A DNA stretch of 64,000 nucleotides from Sisyra terminalis (GCA_958496175.1 OY292274.1:69264630-69328629), one strand, 5' to 3'; counted from the first letter of the stretch, positions 27,094-39,680 are shown. Numbers and translations are program-made. The notes: generated by a model not told the origin, from the sequence alone.

Positions 27094-30000
27094 ATGAAAA
27101 TTTCTGCAAAAGTTAATGGGCAATGGCTGCAAATTCCGTGCAAAGACGGTATTTGTTTTAAACAGGTCAAAATGGGAATAGATTTATTTATTTTTCTGGT
27201 TAAAAAGGAGCCAGCACTGTGTATTGGTTAGCCGAGGAGGCGATTCGCCGATATAAACGCCTCAATAATTCCACGTCGGAAAAAAATCCAGTGCCGCAAA
27301 TCCAGGAAATTCGACGAACTCGAGGTGGTGTCATTCTTGATTTTGATGATTTGATTAATGAAGTTTTGGATGACAATGATTTCGTTACAATTGGTAAAAC
27401 CTTGAAAATTTTGTAGCAATAAAACTAAGTAAATGTTTTTGATTTAAAGTTTTGTCAACTGATCGATTTGTTGGATCTATAATTCCTGATGAGTTGAAGC
27501 ATGTCCTAGAACCAATGTATCCTTTTTTAATTTAAAATCTTTATAAATCTTAATATTTTTCTTAAAAAAATCAGTCCAGATTTTATTCCAGCCGATCAGG
27601 TAAGTCCATTTTGCAACTTTTAAAAGACTTCTGATTTTTTCTATTTTTTTGCAGTTTCTTTTTTTGGATGGATGTAGTTTATCTACGGACGATTTACGTC
27701 AGCTTGGAGATGGAAGATATAAAATTAAAGTAAGAAATTTGATAAAAAATAAATAAAAAACCAATATATTGGTTTCAATTCTGCAGCTAACATTTGAAGC
27801 GGAAGAAAATGTAATCAAAAGCCGAAAGTTGGTGGAAAAAATTTTGGAAGAGAAGAAATGTAAGCAAATAAGAACATATTTTCTAAAAATTATTTATATC
27901 TTTGTACAAATTTTTAATTTTAGTTGTTTACGGAATAACGACCGGAGTGGGTAATTTTTCGAGGGCTGTCATTGAAGGCGATAAATTGGAGTTAAGTTGA
28001 TTTAAACTAATTATATTAACGCTGGGCTTAGAAAATTTAAAAGTTGAAACAATTAGTTATTATTGCATTCAATTGCGGAAACTTTTCAATCTCAAATCCC
28101 AACAATAAAGATTTATTTATCAATATTAATGAATCAACAAAGAAAAATTTTGAACATAGATTGGATCAAAGATTTGGGAAGAGGAAGTTGATTTTTGTAA
28201 ATTGTCGATTGATTGATCTGCAAATCGTGTTTTCAATGATCTTCTATTTGGGTTTGTTCCCAATGTTCCAATGAAAAATTTGAAGTAAATCTAAGAATAT
28301 TATCCAAGAAAAGAATTGGTAAATTTTGGTCATTATTTACAAGTTGGTGGCTGGAATTTTTACAAAAATAAAAAATTTGCTTTGTCTAAAGAAAATTTTG
28401 AGTCCGCCACTGAAACAATATATCAAAGAACTTGATTGGTTGAAAAACAACAGTAAAAGCCAAATTATTTTCAAAATTTTTTTCACTTAACATATTTTAT
28501 AGAGTAAGAAAAATATCCCTTAAAACAAACAAGGACGGAATCAATCATGTGAAATTGAAAAATCGTTCAATTTTCATCAAAAAATTTACACTAATTAAGG
28601 GTTGTTTGCAAAAAAAAACATTTATTATCGTTAAATGGGATGTTTTAAGGCTAAATATTTCAAAATGTTGGCATTGGAAAAAGAAAAATTAACCAAAGCT
28701 ATGCATTAGTGGTATAGTCATGATATTGCTAATATATCCTTGAAAACAAGCAACGGTAAGGGGGTAAGTAAAATCGATTTGCTAATGGAAAGAAATCGTT
28801 CAGTTTTCATTGCAAAAAACACCTTAATTATGGGGTGGTTTAAAAATAAAAAACTAATTACTGTTCATAAGAATATACAATAGCTTCCTATAGTCAAACT
28901 TTTCAAATTTGAAACCAAAAATTTACGACTTGAAAATTGGGAGGTATTCAATAGTATTTTTTTTCGAAAAAGCACTTCGTTATAAGGGTAGTTTTATGAT
29001 GAAAATCAAAAAGACTTTCAACTACATTTACTGTGTAAATATCTTCGAAAACAAGTAAGAATAAAGGGGTGAAATCGATTTCTAAAAAGTATAAAGTAAT
29101 CGAATGATTATCATCGCAAAAAAATGAACCTAAAGAAGGGTTGTTTAAATATTAAAATACACATGAATTTTTGTTTGAATGTTCTAAAGTTTGCTATAAT
29201 AAAATATTTCAAAAATGATCCAAAAAAAAAAATAAGGTCTTTATAACTGAATTTTTCGATAAATCGTTCAACTTTAAAGATATTTTTTTTTTGATGGAAA
29301 TTAAAAAGAGTTTTACACCCTCTTATTATACAAATACTTTCGAAAATTATCAAGAATTAAGGGGTGAAACCGATAATGAGATGAAGTTGATTATTTAATT
29401 AAAAAATTAAAAATTTTTAAGGGGGAAAGAAGGACATTGATTAAGGGTTGGTTGTGCAACAAAAACCACACTATTTTTCGTTGAAATTTCCTAAAGCTTT
29501 CTGTACTAAAATATTTCAAATTTGAAGCAAAATAAAACTTTTACGTCAAAAAATTTTAAGGTAGTAATTTATTAGTGATTTTTCCGGAAAATAACTAAAT
29601 TAAAAGGATAATTTTATATGATGCAATCGAAACCTATTATGCAAATATCTTCAAAAAACAAAGATCATGAGATTTCATCCCTTAACTAAAACGGACTAAA
29701 AAGGATAAAATCGTTCGTTCGAAAACAAAACACTAATTTGCTTATACTTAAAGAGCCCTTAAGTTTATTACAGTAAAAATCCCAAATTTATAGCAAAAAA
29801 AGATACGAAAATAATTTTTTCGAAAAATCGCTGAACTTTCAGGGTAGTTTTCTATGGTAGAAATCAAAAGAACATTTCTATACCCCTTTACACATAGTAC
29901 AAATATCCTTAAAAAATAAACAAGGGCGAAAAAGTGAAATTGAATTATTCGAAAAGAAATAATAAGATATGAAATTAAACATCAAAAAGGATTAAGTCCT

Positions 30001-33000
30001 TCATTATGTATAAAGAAAGCGATTGATTTTTTCCAAAAAAAATTATATCAAATAAGGATTGTTTGGGAAACAAAGCAACAATTGAACCGTTTATTTTGAA
30101 AGTGAGTTAAGTCCATTTCAAGAACAGTCCCTATAGTATTATCATTTTTAATCATAGGAACTATGGAAGATACTAAGGAGAAGGGAATAATTGGCGTTTT
30201 TGTTAAAATCAGTAATTTCTGAAAATTTAGCAGTTAAATAATTAACATACTTTGTTCTAGTTACAAAAAGAAGAATCACCATATAGCTCGTCCTTGAAAT
30301 GGACTTACGCCACTGTCAAAATAAACGAGTCAATTATAGATCGTACAAAATGAAAGGGTAAAATCGATCATTAAAAGGGATAAAATCGATCGTTAAAAGA
30401 AAAAAATTAGCAATTTTTCAACGTCAGAAAAAGGTTAAGAAATAAGGGATTTTGGGGTAGTAAAATACATATTCTTGATTGTCCTGAAGCTAACTATAAT
30501 AAAATATTTTTTGCATAAGAAACAAAATACATAAACAAAATTGTGAGCTGTTCATGTGTATTTTTTTCGAAAATCCCTCTACTTTAAGGGTACCTTTTTG
30601 TAATGAAAATTGAAACGATTTTTCTACTCCCACTGACTGCAAATATATACAAAAAGAAATAAGGATGAAGGGGTGAAATCCATTAAAATAAAAGGATGAT
30701 TTTTTTCGTTAAGTGTGGATAAAAGTAGATTGAATTCTATCGAAAAAAAAACAGTACCTAATAAGGGTTGTTAAGGACACGAAACACTAATTATTGTTCG
30801 TTAAAATGTCTTAAAGGTTACTATAATAAATATTTCAAATTTGAGTTAATCATGAGTGGGTTTTCCACAAAATCGATCAATTATAAGGGTAGTTTTTGGC
30901 TTTGGTAGTTTTGTTGTATGTGGTAGTTATTAACCTAATGCTGGACTTAAAAAAATTAACGCTTAAATTAGTCAAAACAGTTTGTTTAAAAATCGAGGCA
31001 ATTAATATATCCAAAGATGGTATAACAAAGATAGTAAAAGCTTGGGTAACAAAGTACGTAAATTTGAGAGAAAGGCAGGTAGTCAAAAACAGATTCAATT
31101 CTTTAACTAATGACCCAAAACAATATTTATGGGGGTTTTACATCTTTTGTATTTACGATTGCACCCATGCTGGTTCTAGAATCATGAATGACATCTATAA
31201 GTACCTATCTTTTTCTTATTTACACATTTTGATATTTCCGATTTCACTTTATGATATCAAAGAAGAAAGTAAAAGTTTGAAAGTGAAAGAAAGGATTGTA
31301 GTATGAGAAAAAGACAGGTGAACAAATTTCATTCATGATTCCGGAAAACTATTCCAAGGGCAATGCACATACAATTGCATTACATTCATTGGTTTGGTAT
31401 GAACGAAAAAATTAAACCTGTTACTACCCATATGTCGCTTTTTAACACTTACTCATTTTGGCACCTAAGGTTTACGATTTACGATTTTTTTTATCCTATA
31501 AATTTTGACTGATCAGGATTCATTTTTTTTATCTCTGGCCAGAAGTCCTTTTTCTTCATCCGGAAAAACATTTTTTTTTACAAATTATTGACAGCATATT
31601 TTCTTTAGACAACTTCAATACAATTTAATCCGGTCACATGCATCCGGCGTTGGCAATCCATTGAGTCCCAAACAAACGCGAATGCTTCTTGCATTACGAA
31701 TCAATTCGCTGGCCAAAGGATACAGTGGCATTTCCTTATCGACCCTACAATTTTTAATTGATGCATTTAACGGTGAAAAACATTTTTTTTTTTTGGGGGT
31801 TTTCAAATTGAAAATTTAATATTTACAGCGAATTGTTTGCCTTGGATTCCCGAACAGGGATCGGTGTCCAGTGGCGACTTTGCCCCTCTGTCCCACTTAG
31901 CTTTGGGCTTGTTGGGCGAAGGCAACATGTGGAGTCCGGAAACAAGTTGGGGAGACGCAAAATCTGTATGGAGAATTGCCTGAAATAGAATCAAATGATT
32001 AAATTGGTAATTACAGGTGCTGGAAGCTCATAATTTAACACCTGTGAAACTGGGACCCAAAGAAGGATTGGCATTGATTCACGGAACGCATTTGATTACA
32101 AGTATTGGAGCCGAAGCTGTTGAAAGAGCTTTTTATATTGCACGTCAAGCCGATGTTGTCGCAGCACTAACTTTAGAAGTTAGTTAAAAAATAATTTGAA
32201 ACTTTTACTAAAATCTATTCGAAATTTTTAGGTTTTGAAAGGAACAAGTCGAGCTTTCGACTCAGACGTCCAAATGATTCGGCCACACAAAGGCCAAATC
32301 TCGGTGGCGAAACGGTTGAGAGCATTGTTGCATTCCGAAACTTATCCATCACAAATTGCAGGTTTAGATAGTTGGATAGTTTTATTTTCTTATCTTTGCC
32401 AACGATTTTTTTCCTCTAGAAAGCCACCGTTTTTGTAATCGAGTACAAGATGCATATACTTTACGATGTTGTCCACAAGTCCATGGAATTGTTCACGATA
32501 CAATTGAATTTGTTCAAAGTGTGATTTCGGTAGAAATCAACAGCACTACTGATAATCCGGTGAGGAAAAAAAATCACTGCAAAAAAAAAGAAGCTGGATA
32601 ATTTTTTTTTGTAGATAGTTTTTGCAGAAAGAGGCGAAATAATATCGGCCGGAAATTTTCATGGTGAATATCCGGCAAAAGTTCTCGATTATTTAGCCAT
32701 CGGCATTCACGAGTTGGCCGCAATGAGCGAACGCAGAATCGAACGATTGGTCAATCCTGGTGTGTAATTTACATGAAAAATTTTCCCACTTTTCCCTTAA
32801 AAATGTATTTTTTGTGTAGCATTGAGTGAACTTCCGGCATTTCTAGTTCGAGATGGAGGCATCAATTCTGGATTTATGCAATCCCATTGCACGGCCGCAG
32901 CGTTAGGTTTTCAAAATGAAAAAAAAAAATTACCAAGTGAATATTTTGTCTTAACATTGGCGATTAGTTTCAGAAAATAAAGTGCTATGTCATCCAGCTT

Positions 33001-33644
33001 CGGTTGATTGTTTAAGTACGACTGCCAGTATGGAAGATCACGTTTCAATGGGATGTTTTTCCGCCAGAAAAGTTCTTCAAGTACGAAATTTCCACACTAA
33101 AATTAAACCTACAAAAAATAAAATAAATTATTAAAAGGTTGTAGAGAACGTGGAGAATGTTATAGCGATTGAGTTGTTGGCTGCATGTCAAGCGATTGAA
33201 TTTTTGCGTCCTCTAAAAACCACCGTTCCTCTGGAAGAGGTCTACAAAGTGGTACGCACCGTTGCCAGGTGAATTCCTTGAAAAAAAAAATTATAAGTAT
33301 TACTCATAGAAAATTTATAGGCCGTGGGATCAAGATCGGTACATGGCACCAGATATAAAAGCAGTTCGAAATTTGTTGCTGGATAATAAAATCTGGATGG
33401 CCGTACAGCATCATATCGCATTTTATCATGCACCTTTGGTTAAATTTAATTTAATTTTTGAAGAGTTTAAAAAAAATATGTAAAACTTTAATTTTAGGAA
33501 ATGGAAACCAGAGTTTTTAGTCCTACGGCCGTTATGGTTGGAGATAAACAACGGGACAGACCACGCGTACGAGTGGCAGCGAAAAAACGGCGCCGAACAA
33601 AACCTTCTCAAGACATTAATAACATTGAAGTGAAAAAATCTTAA
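27094..33644 (+). CDS. Hal-like: Histidine ammonia-lyase-like protein with altered MIO site
   Basis: Eighteen exons: 27094-27148, 27208-27393, 27450-27516, 27575-27599, 27655-27729, 27787-27859, 27924-27990, 31609-31772, 31829-31965, 32017-32178, 32232-32361, 32420-32559, 32615-32759, 32820-32906, 32968-33080, 33138-33268, 33321-33438, 33498-33644. They total 2022 nt (673 residues; animal HAL is about 657). The N-terminus matches the Par3/HAL N-terminal domain ([14 protein letters not shown]...[12 protein letters not shown]). The lyase core keeps YGITTG (Tyr163), RSHASGVG (His193), [14 protein letters not shown] (Gln390, Tyr393, Arg396), [10 protein letters not shown] (Phe442) and MEDHVSM (Glu527). 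HAL turns histidine into urocanate and ammonia. Here the MIO motif reads GSVSSGD instead of GTVGASGD, and the catalytic Asn of LINGT is His305 (LIHGTH). TTGFG is TTGVG. The last 30 residues are basic (AAKKRRRTK). AATAAA is at 33673. Activity is doubtful. Confidence 0.92.
28040..28330 (+). pseudogene. Decayed copy of IR exon 1 inside HAL intron 7
   Basis: Compare GGAAACTTTTCAATCTCAAA here with GGGAACTTTTCAGTCTCAAA in IR exon 1. The copy continues through [22 protein letters not shown] (IR: DQRFGERKLIFVN) and TTGAAGTAAATCTAAGAATAT, the equivalent of the IR splice donor. Internal deletions and frameshifts remove the coding capacity. It is a dead 5' fragment of an IR paralogue. Confidence 0.85.
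28331..30890. repeat. Copy of the IR intron-1 repeat inside HAL intron 7
   Basis: It follows the IR exon-1 relic in the same order as in the IR gene. CCTTGAAAACAAGCAACGG near 28738 matches CCTTGAAAGTAAGCAACGG near 21250, followed by the same AAATCGTTCA and CAAAAAACACCTTA blocks. AAGGGTAGTTTT-type phrases recur near 28985, 29840 and 30886. Confidence 0.75.
30890..31608. other. Distal part of HAL intron 7
   Basis: A 136-codon plus-strand frame (30896-31306) opens at TTG and resembles nothing I know. I treat it as a chance frame. The intron ends at the acceptor TTCTTTAG before 31609. Confidence 0.4.
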
Positions 33645-34509
33645 TTAGAAATATTTGTTAATAAATTATTAGAATAAAATTTTGAATCTTAGAATTTATG
33701 ATTATTTTTATGAATTTTGTGGTTCATTTAGATTCGTATATTACTCGAAACTTGTACTATTCCTATTGTATTTGCAAATTTTCAAATCAGCGGAAAAATA
33801 TTGGCCTATCTTTTAATCAAATTTTTGCTAATTCAAACCGGGTTTTCTACAATTTTGATTTCAACCAATATTTTCAAACTACCAAATAATTATTACATAC
33901 TAGCCGATACCCGCTACTTTGTTAGCTTGGCATAAAAAACGTCGACTAAATTATTGATTACTTTTAACTGAATTTCAAGAAATACATAACAAATTCAAAG
34001 AAAATAATAGCCGAATAAATTTAAATTAAACTAAGATTACTGGTTTTCCAAAAAATAATGAGCTTTCCAGTATAAAACAATAAACAAAGTACAATAACAT
34101 AAACTTATTATAAATCATTTGGATTGCTTAAAAAAATATACAATGATACCACTATTGAGATGTATGTAAAGATTCCGATACTTGAAAGTAGTGCAATAAG
34201 ATTTTTTTGTCAAAAAACGTATTCCAGAGACTAAATTGGCATGTAAGGGATTTCGTTATTAATGGAAAACATCTAAACCACTTGCTTTTTGTGATGACAT
34301 CATTCTCATCAACGTCAATGTAACCAAATCATAAATTATGAAGAAACCATGAAATTAAATTACAAATGAACCTAAAAAAACGCAACTGATGAGCTCATAT
34401 TTATGTAATATTGAATATTAAATGCAAAACTAAGTATCTACTACCTATTTATCAATAGAAGACTCCAGTAAATTTAGTGATGAATCATTGACACATTAGT
34501 GATTTTCCT
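33645..34509. other. 3' flank of HAL with RTE-like fragment
   Basis: HAL polyadenylation signals lie at 33659 and 33673. At about 33898, ATACTAGCCGATACCCGC resembles the ends of insect RTE-type non-LTR elements. The remainder is AT-rich without recognised features. Confidence 0.5.
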
Positions 34510-35110
34510 TTGGCGGCATGTACTTTTAGTGGCCTGAAAATATTTGATTTTGTATCGAACAATCTTCATTTGCGAGAATTGAGTTGCTTTTCTTCTTTCT
34601 TTCGAAGAAAACGACGACTAAAGCGCTGCGGAGATGCTGCTCTAAGTGAACGTCGCTTCCAAGACGGTGGTTTCGATATTGACGACCGTCCGCGGGAAGG
34701 AAAACCAAAAACCTTCGAAGACGTTAAATTGGAGGCATTGCTCGATTAGAGTTGGTGCCAAAAGTATGAAGGTTTTCTTCAGCATTAGGAGTTATCCACC
34801 AAGCCATTTTTAAACGAATACATCGCAAAAAACGGCCTCAGTTGTACCTGGAATTACTTAAATGAGAAGTCTTACTATACAGCAGTGTTCCCCAGGTATT
34901 ATTCCATCAAATTACTTTTTATTCTGGCCGAAGATATATGACCTGGTTGATCAGCAGTTCCACTCGTTGGAAAACATCAAAAAATGGTTTGGTTCGTGGA
35001 TATTTTCAAAAGTTGAACACCTTTACCGTAGCAGTATTCGATATCTACCAAAAAGATAAAAAAAATAGTTAACGATGGGTCATACTTTGAATGATACATA
35101 TTCAACAAAT
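34510..35110 (+). pseudogene. Internally deleted mariner transposase relic
   Basis: The N-terminal half reads as mariner transposase (FFRRKRRLKRCGDAALSERR, then GGFDIDDRPREGKPKTFED and LEALLD), followed by a stop. In another frame LGVIHQAIFKRIHRKKRP corresponds to the second helix-turn-helix. The sequence then jumps to the C-terminal end (DLVDQQFHSLENIKKWFGSW, then SSIRYLPKR). The central DDE catalytic region, including the HDNARPH block, is missing. Several stops and frameshifts are present. The relic cannot make transposase. Confidence 0.9.
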
Positions 35111-35259
35111 TTTAACAATCAAGTTGCATTTTCATGTTGTAAACTTAGTAGTGCATCAAATGTTTACCTAGGTACTAAAACTATGGTGGAAGAATAAAGG
35201 CTCAAAAGTGGTAAGAATAGGACTCTTGTGAATTATACGTAACCATTTATGTTCTCCAA

Positions 35260-35510
35260 AACTTGCCATCCTATCTTACTATACACGTCGTATTTCCCAG
35301 ATATTGCTCCATCAAATTACTTTTTATTACGGCCGAAGACATATGACCTGGTTGATCAGCAGTTCCACTAATTTGAAAACATCAAAAAACGGCTTAATTC
35401 GAGGATATTCTCAAAAGATGAACATCTTTACCGTAGCAGTATTCGAGATCTACCAAAAAGATGAAAAAAAGTTTTAGTTAGCGATGGCCAATATTTTTAA
35501 TGGTACATTT
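35260..35510 (+). pseudogene. Second mariner 3'-end fragment
   Basis: PDIAPSNYFLLRPKTYDLVD, then FENIKKRLNSRIFSKDEHLY and SSIRDLPKR repeat the C-terminal end of the relic at 34862-35059, with a stop inside. It joins directly to the first unit of the satellite that follows, marking the junction from which that array grew. Confidence 0.88.
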
Positions 35511-38455
35511 TTAACAAATTTTCCTAATTAAGTTGCATTTTCATGTTGTAAACTTAGTGCATCAAATGTTTACCTAGGTAGTAAAACTATGATGGAAGAA
35601 TCAAAACTCAGAAGGGTCAAGAAGAATAGGATTCTTTTGTATTATCCATAACAATTTATGCTCTCAAAAACTTTCCGTTCTGCGACGCTCAATGGAAAGG
35701 AAGATGTTAGATTTATCCTTCAGAGACCCCAAAATGAAGAAATCAATGCCGAATCTCCAATGACAATGGATTTGATGTCTTGAATAGAAGAAAACCGATG
35801 GACAAGTCACTTGGTCACGTGGAAATCCCGAATTTCTTCGAGTAAAAGAGGCGCTCTGCTAATCTCATGGGCTGACGATATTCCAACAAGATGAAAAAAA
35901 AATTTTAGTTAACAATGGACAATATTTTGAATGATAAATTTTTAACAAATTTTCTTTATCTAGTTGCTTTGAGTACTTAGTTGCAGATAAGATATATTTA
36001 CCTAGGTCACAGTAAAACTATGATGGAAGAATTAAGGCTCAGAAATTGTAAGTAGAATAGGACTCTTGTGTATTATCCATAACAATTTGTCCTCGAAAAC
36101 TTGCCCTCCTGCAATGCTCAATGGAAAGGAAGATGTTCGGCATATCCTTCAGACTCCAAAATAAAGAAATCAATGCCGAATCTCCAATGGCAATGGATTT
36201 GATGACTTGAATAGAAAAAAACCGATGGACAAACCACTTGGTCACGTGGAAATCCCGAATTCTTCGGGTAGAAGAGGCGTTTCTCAGCTAATCTCATAGG
36301 TTGACGATATTCCAACTAGATGAAAAAATAAGTTTTAGTTAACGATGGACAATATTTTTAATGGTACATTTTTAACAAATTTTCTTAATAAAGTTGCATT
36401 GAGAACCTAGTTGCAGATCAGATATGTTTACCTTGGTCACAGTAAAACTATGATGGAAGAATAAAGGCTCAGAAATTGTAAGTAGAATAGGATTCTTGTG
36501 TATTATCCATAACAATTTATGCTCTTGAAAACTTTTCATCCTGCGACGCTCAAAGGAGAGGAAGATGTTAGGTTTATCCTTCAGAGACTCCAAAATGAAG
36601 AAATCAATGCCGAATCTCCAATGGCAATGGATTTGATATCTTGAATAGAAGAAAATCGATGAACAAACCACTTGGTCACGTGGAAATCCCGAATTCTTCG
36701 GGTAGAAGAGGCGTTTCTCAGCTAATCTCATGGGTTGGCGATATTCCAACACGATGAAAAAAAAAGTTTTAATTAACGAGGGACAATATTTTTAATGGTA
36801 GATTTTTAACAAATTTTCTTAATAAAGTTGCATTGAGAACCTAGTTGCAGATCAGATATGTTTACCTTGGTCACAGTAAAACTATGATGGAAGAATCAAA
36901 ACTCAGAAGTGGCTAGGAAAATAGGACTCTTGTGTATTATCCATAACAATTTGTCCTCGAAAAATTGCCCTCCTGCAATGCTCAATGGAAAGGAAGATGT
37001 TCGGCATATCCTTCAGACTCAAAAATAAAGAAATCAATGCCGAATCTCCAATGGCAATGGATTTGATGTCTTGAATAGAAGAAAATCGATGGACAAACCA
37101 CTTGGTCACGTGGAAATCCCGAATTCTTCGGGTAGAAGAGGCGTTTCTCAGCTAATCTCATAGGTTGACGATATTCCAACTAGATGAAAAAATAAGTTTT
37201 AGTTAACGATGGACAATATTTTTAATGGTACATTTTTAACAAATTTTCTTAATAAAGTTGCATTGAGAACCTAGTTGCAGATCAGATATGTTTACCTTGG
37301 TCACAGTAAAACTATGATGGAAGAATAAAGGCTCAGAAATTGTAAGTAGAATAGGATTCTTGTGTATTATCCATAACAATTTATGCTCTTGAAAACTTTT
37401 CATCCTGCGACGCTCAAAGGAGAGGAAGATGTTAGGTTTATCCTTCAGAGACTCCAAAATGAAGAAATCAATGCCGAATCTCCAATGGCAATGGATTTGA
37501 TATCTTGAATAGAAGAAAATCGATGAACAAACCACTTGGTCACGTGGAAATCCCGAATTCTTCGGGTAGAAGAGGCGTTTCTCAGCTAATCTCATGGGTT
37601 GGCGATATTCCAACACGATGAAAAAAAAAGTTTTAATTAACGAGGGACAATATTTTTAATGGTAGATTTTTAACAAATTTTCTTAATAAAGTTGCATTGA
37701 GAACCTAGTTGCAGATCAGATATGTTTACCTTGGTCACAGTAAAACTATGATGGAAGAATCAAAACTCAGAAGTGGCTAGGAAAATAGGACTCTTGTGTA
37801 TTATCCATAACAATTTGTCCTCGAAAAATTGCCCTCCTGCAATGCTCAATGGAAAGGAAGATGTTCGGCATATCCTTCAGACTCAAAAATAAAGAAATCA
37901 ATGCCGAATCTCCAATGGCAATGGATTTGATGTCTTGAATAGAAGAAAATCGATGGACAAGTCGCTTGGTCACGTGGAAATCCCGAATTTCTTCGGGTAA
38001 AAGAGGCGCTCTGCTAATCTCATGGATTGACGATATTCTAACAAGATGAAAAAAAAGTTTTAGTTAACAATGGACAATATTTTGAATGGTAAATTTTTAA
38101 CAAATTTTCTTTATCAAGTTGCATTGAGAACTTAGTTGCAGATCGGATATATTTACCTAGGTCACAGTAAAACTATGATGGAAGAATAAAGACTCAGAAG
38201 TGGCAAGAAGAATAGGACTCTTTTGTATTATCCATAACAATTTAAGCTCTCGAAAATTTGCCGTTCTGGAAAATGTTAGGCATATTCTTCAAAGACAGAC
38301 TCCAAAATGAAGAAATCAATACTGAATCTCAAATGGCAATGGATTTGATGTCTTTAATAGAAGATAACCGATGGACAAACCACTTGGCCACGTGGAAATC
38401 CCGAATTTCTTCGGGTAGAATAGGCGTTCTGCTAATCTCATGGGATAGTAGCTAA
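35461..38455. repeat. Mariner-derived ~430-bp satellite in 864-bp dimers
   Basis: The block GATGAAAAAA..GTTTTAGTTAAC recurs at 35461, about 35892, 36319, 36753, 37183, 37617 and 38045. Every second unit is nearly identical (36319/37183 and 36753/37617, both 864 bp apart), a higher-order dimer. Each unit starts with the mariner stop-codon and 3'-UTR region (AACAATGGACAATATTT, then TTTTTAACAAATTTTC, then AAGTTGCATT) and continues into non-mariner sequence (ATCAATGCCGAATCTCCAATG, then TTGGTCACGTGGAAATCCCG). The last unit is truncated near 38455. Minus-strand open frames of 60-126 codons are by-products of the repeat. Confidence 0.92.
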
Positions 38456-39369
38456 ATCCGTGTTCAAGAGGCCCATACTCTGAAAAATAAGATATAGAAA
38501 TTAATAAATCGAATTCACATTAAAAACGACCATTTTAATTAACTGAAGAAGCCAAAGATTGATAAGATTTCGTAGGATTAGATTTATGAAATTATAATTG
38601 TTATGCGACCACACCACGTTTTGCTCTTGAACAACTGCCAGCGTTTAATTATAAACAAGAGCCTTGCGCAACCATCCGGGTCGGTAAAGTAGTTAATTTT
38701 CCATTACGGAAGAAACTCAATACAGATTTTGATGAAATACATAGACGGCGCTTCAATAGTTCACTAGAAAAGATCCAACAATCGTTAGAATTTGAATTTT
38801 TTTCCCTTTAATTTAAAAAAAAAGTTCTCATATAAAAGTCAGTTTGGATATGTAGGTAATAAACTTTAGGCTGATTCCTACAGAGTTGAATCAAAGTGAA
38901 TGAAATTCTCTAAACTTTACTTAGTAACCAATGGCATTTTCTCAAATTTCAATCCGTAAATTCTTCAAGATCTTTGCCTTTTAACCTTTACAATTCGCCA
39001 AATCTAAAAACAGCAAGTTTCTTTTTTTTATTTATTCAAAGGAAAAGAATTTATCTAAAAATAGCCAATGTCCTACCGGTCACAACTCAATGCTTACATA
39101 AGTAAAATCATTAAACTCTAATTTATATATCTCAACCTCAACGATTTCAAAATTAGATTTTTTTTCTTCACTCAAATTATAGCTTTCTTAATGCAGCGAA
39201 GCGTAAAATAATAACATTCTGCACGTTCCCTGGCCATTAAAAAAAAAAAAATATATGTTAACAATAATTTTCGCATGACTTCCCGTAACTATTTGTTAGG
39301 CAAAAATTGATATCCATTTAAAAAAAAAATTGGTCATTTTTTAAAGCAATTAAAGCCTCATTTTTCTTT
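38456..39369. other. AT-rich spacer
   Basis: No gene, RNA or repeat family recognised. Confidence 0.5.
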
Positions 39370-39680
39370 ATCTTCAAATGCCGCGGCTTTGTTTACGCCA
39401 ACAACACAAACGTCACGCAAAGCACGTGAAAGCTCTGTTAAGATTTCCACAAAAATTTTTGCGTCATCAAACATTGAAATCGTTCAAAAGCCCACACAGC
39501 AAAGCTGTCGCTTTGATTGGCCCCACATGACGTCAATTTGTGTTAAATTTTTCCGAATGGCGCGGAAAAAATGAGATCACACACTACACCACCTCCACCA
39601 CCCCACACAACGGGGTTGAATTGGATTTCTAGCGCGTGAATCACCCTCGCCAACTTACCACCGTTATTATCATCATTACT
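39370..39680. promoter_or_regulatory. GC-richer block with CRE- and E2F-like sites
   Basis: This 300-bp stretch is clearly less AT-rich than its surroundings. It contains a full CRE palindrome TGACGTCA (about 39529), an ACGTCACG (about 39410), an E-box GCACGTGA (about 39422), and GGCGCGGAAAAA (about 39559), which fits an E2F site. It could be a promoter or enhancer, but no nearby coding exon supports a transcript. Confidence 0.4.

Noticed and set aside
30896..31306. 136-codon gene nested in HAL intron 7
   Set aside because: TTG start, no recognisable domain, AT-driven composition.
36039..37973. Minus-strand 65-126 codon frames as repeated genes
   Set aside because: They are periodic by-products of the mariner-derived 864-bp satellite, with no family resemblance and several non-ATG starts.
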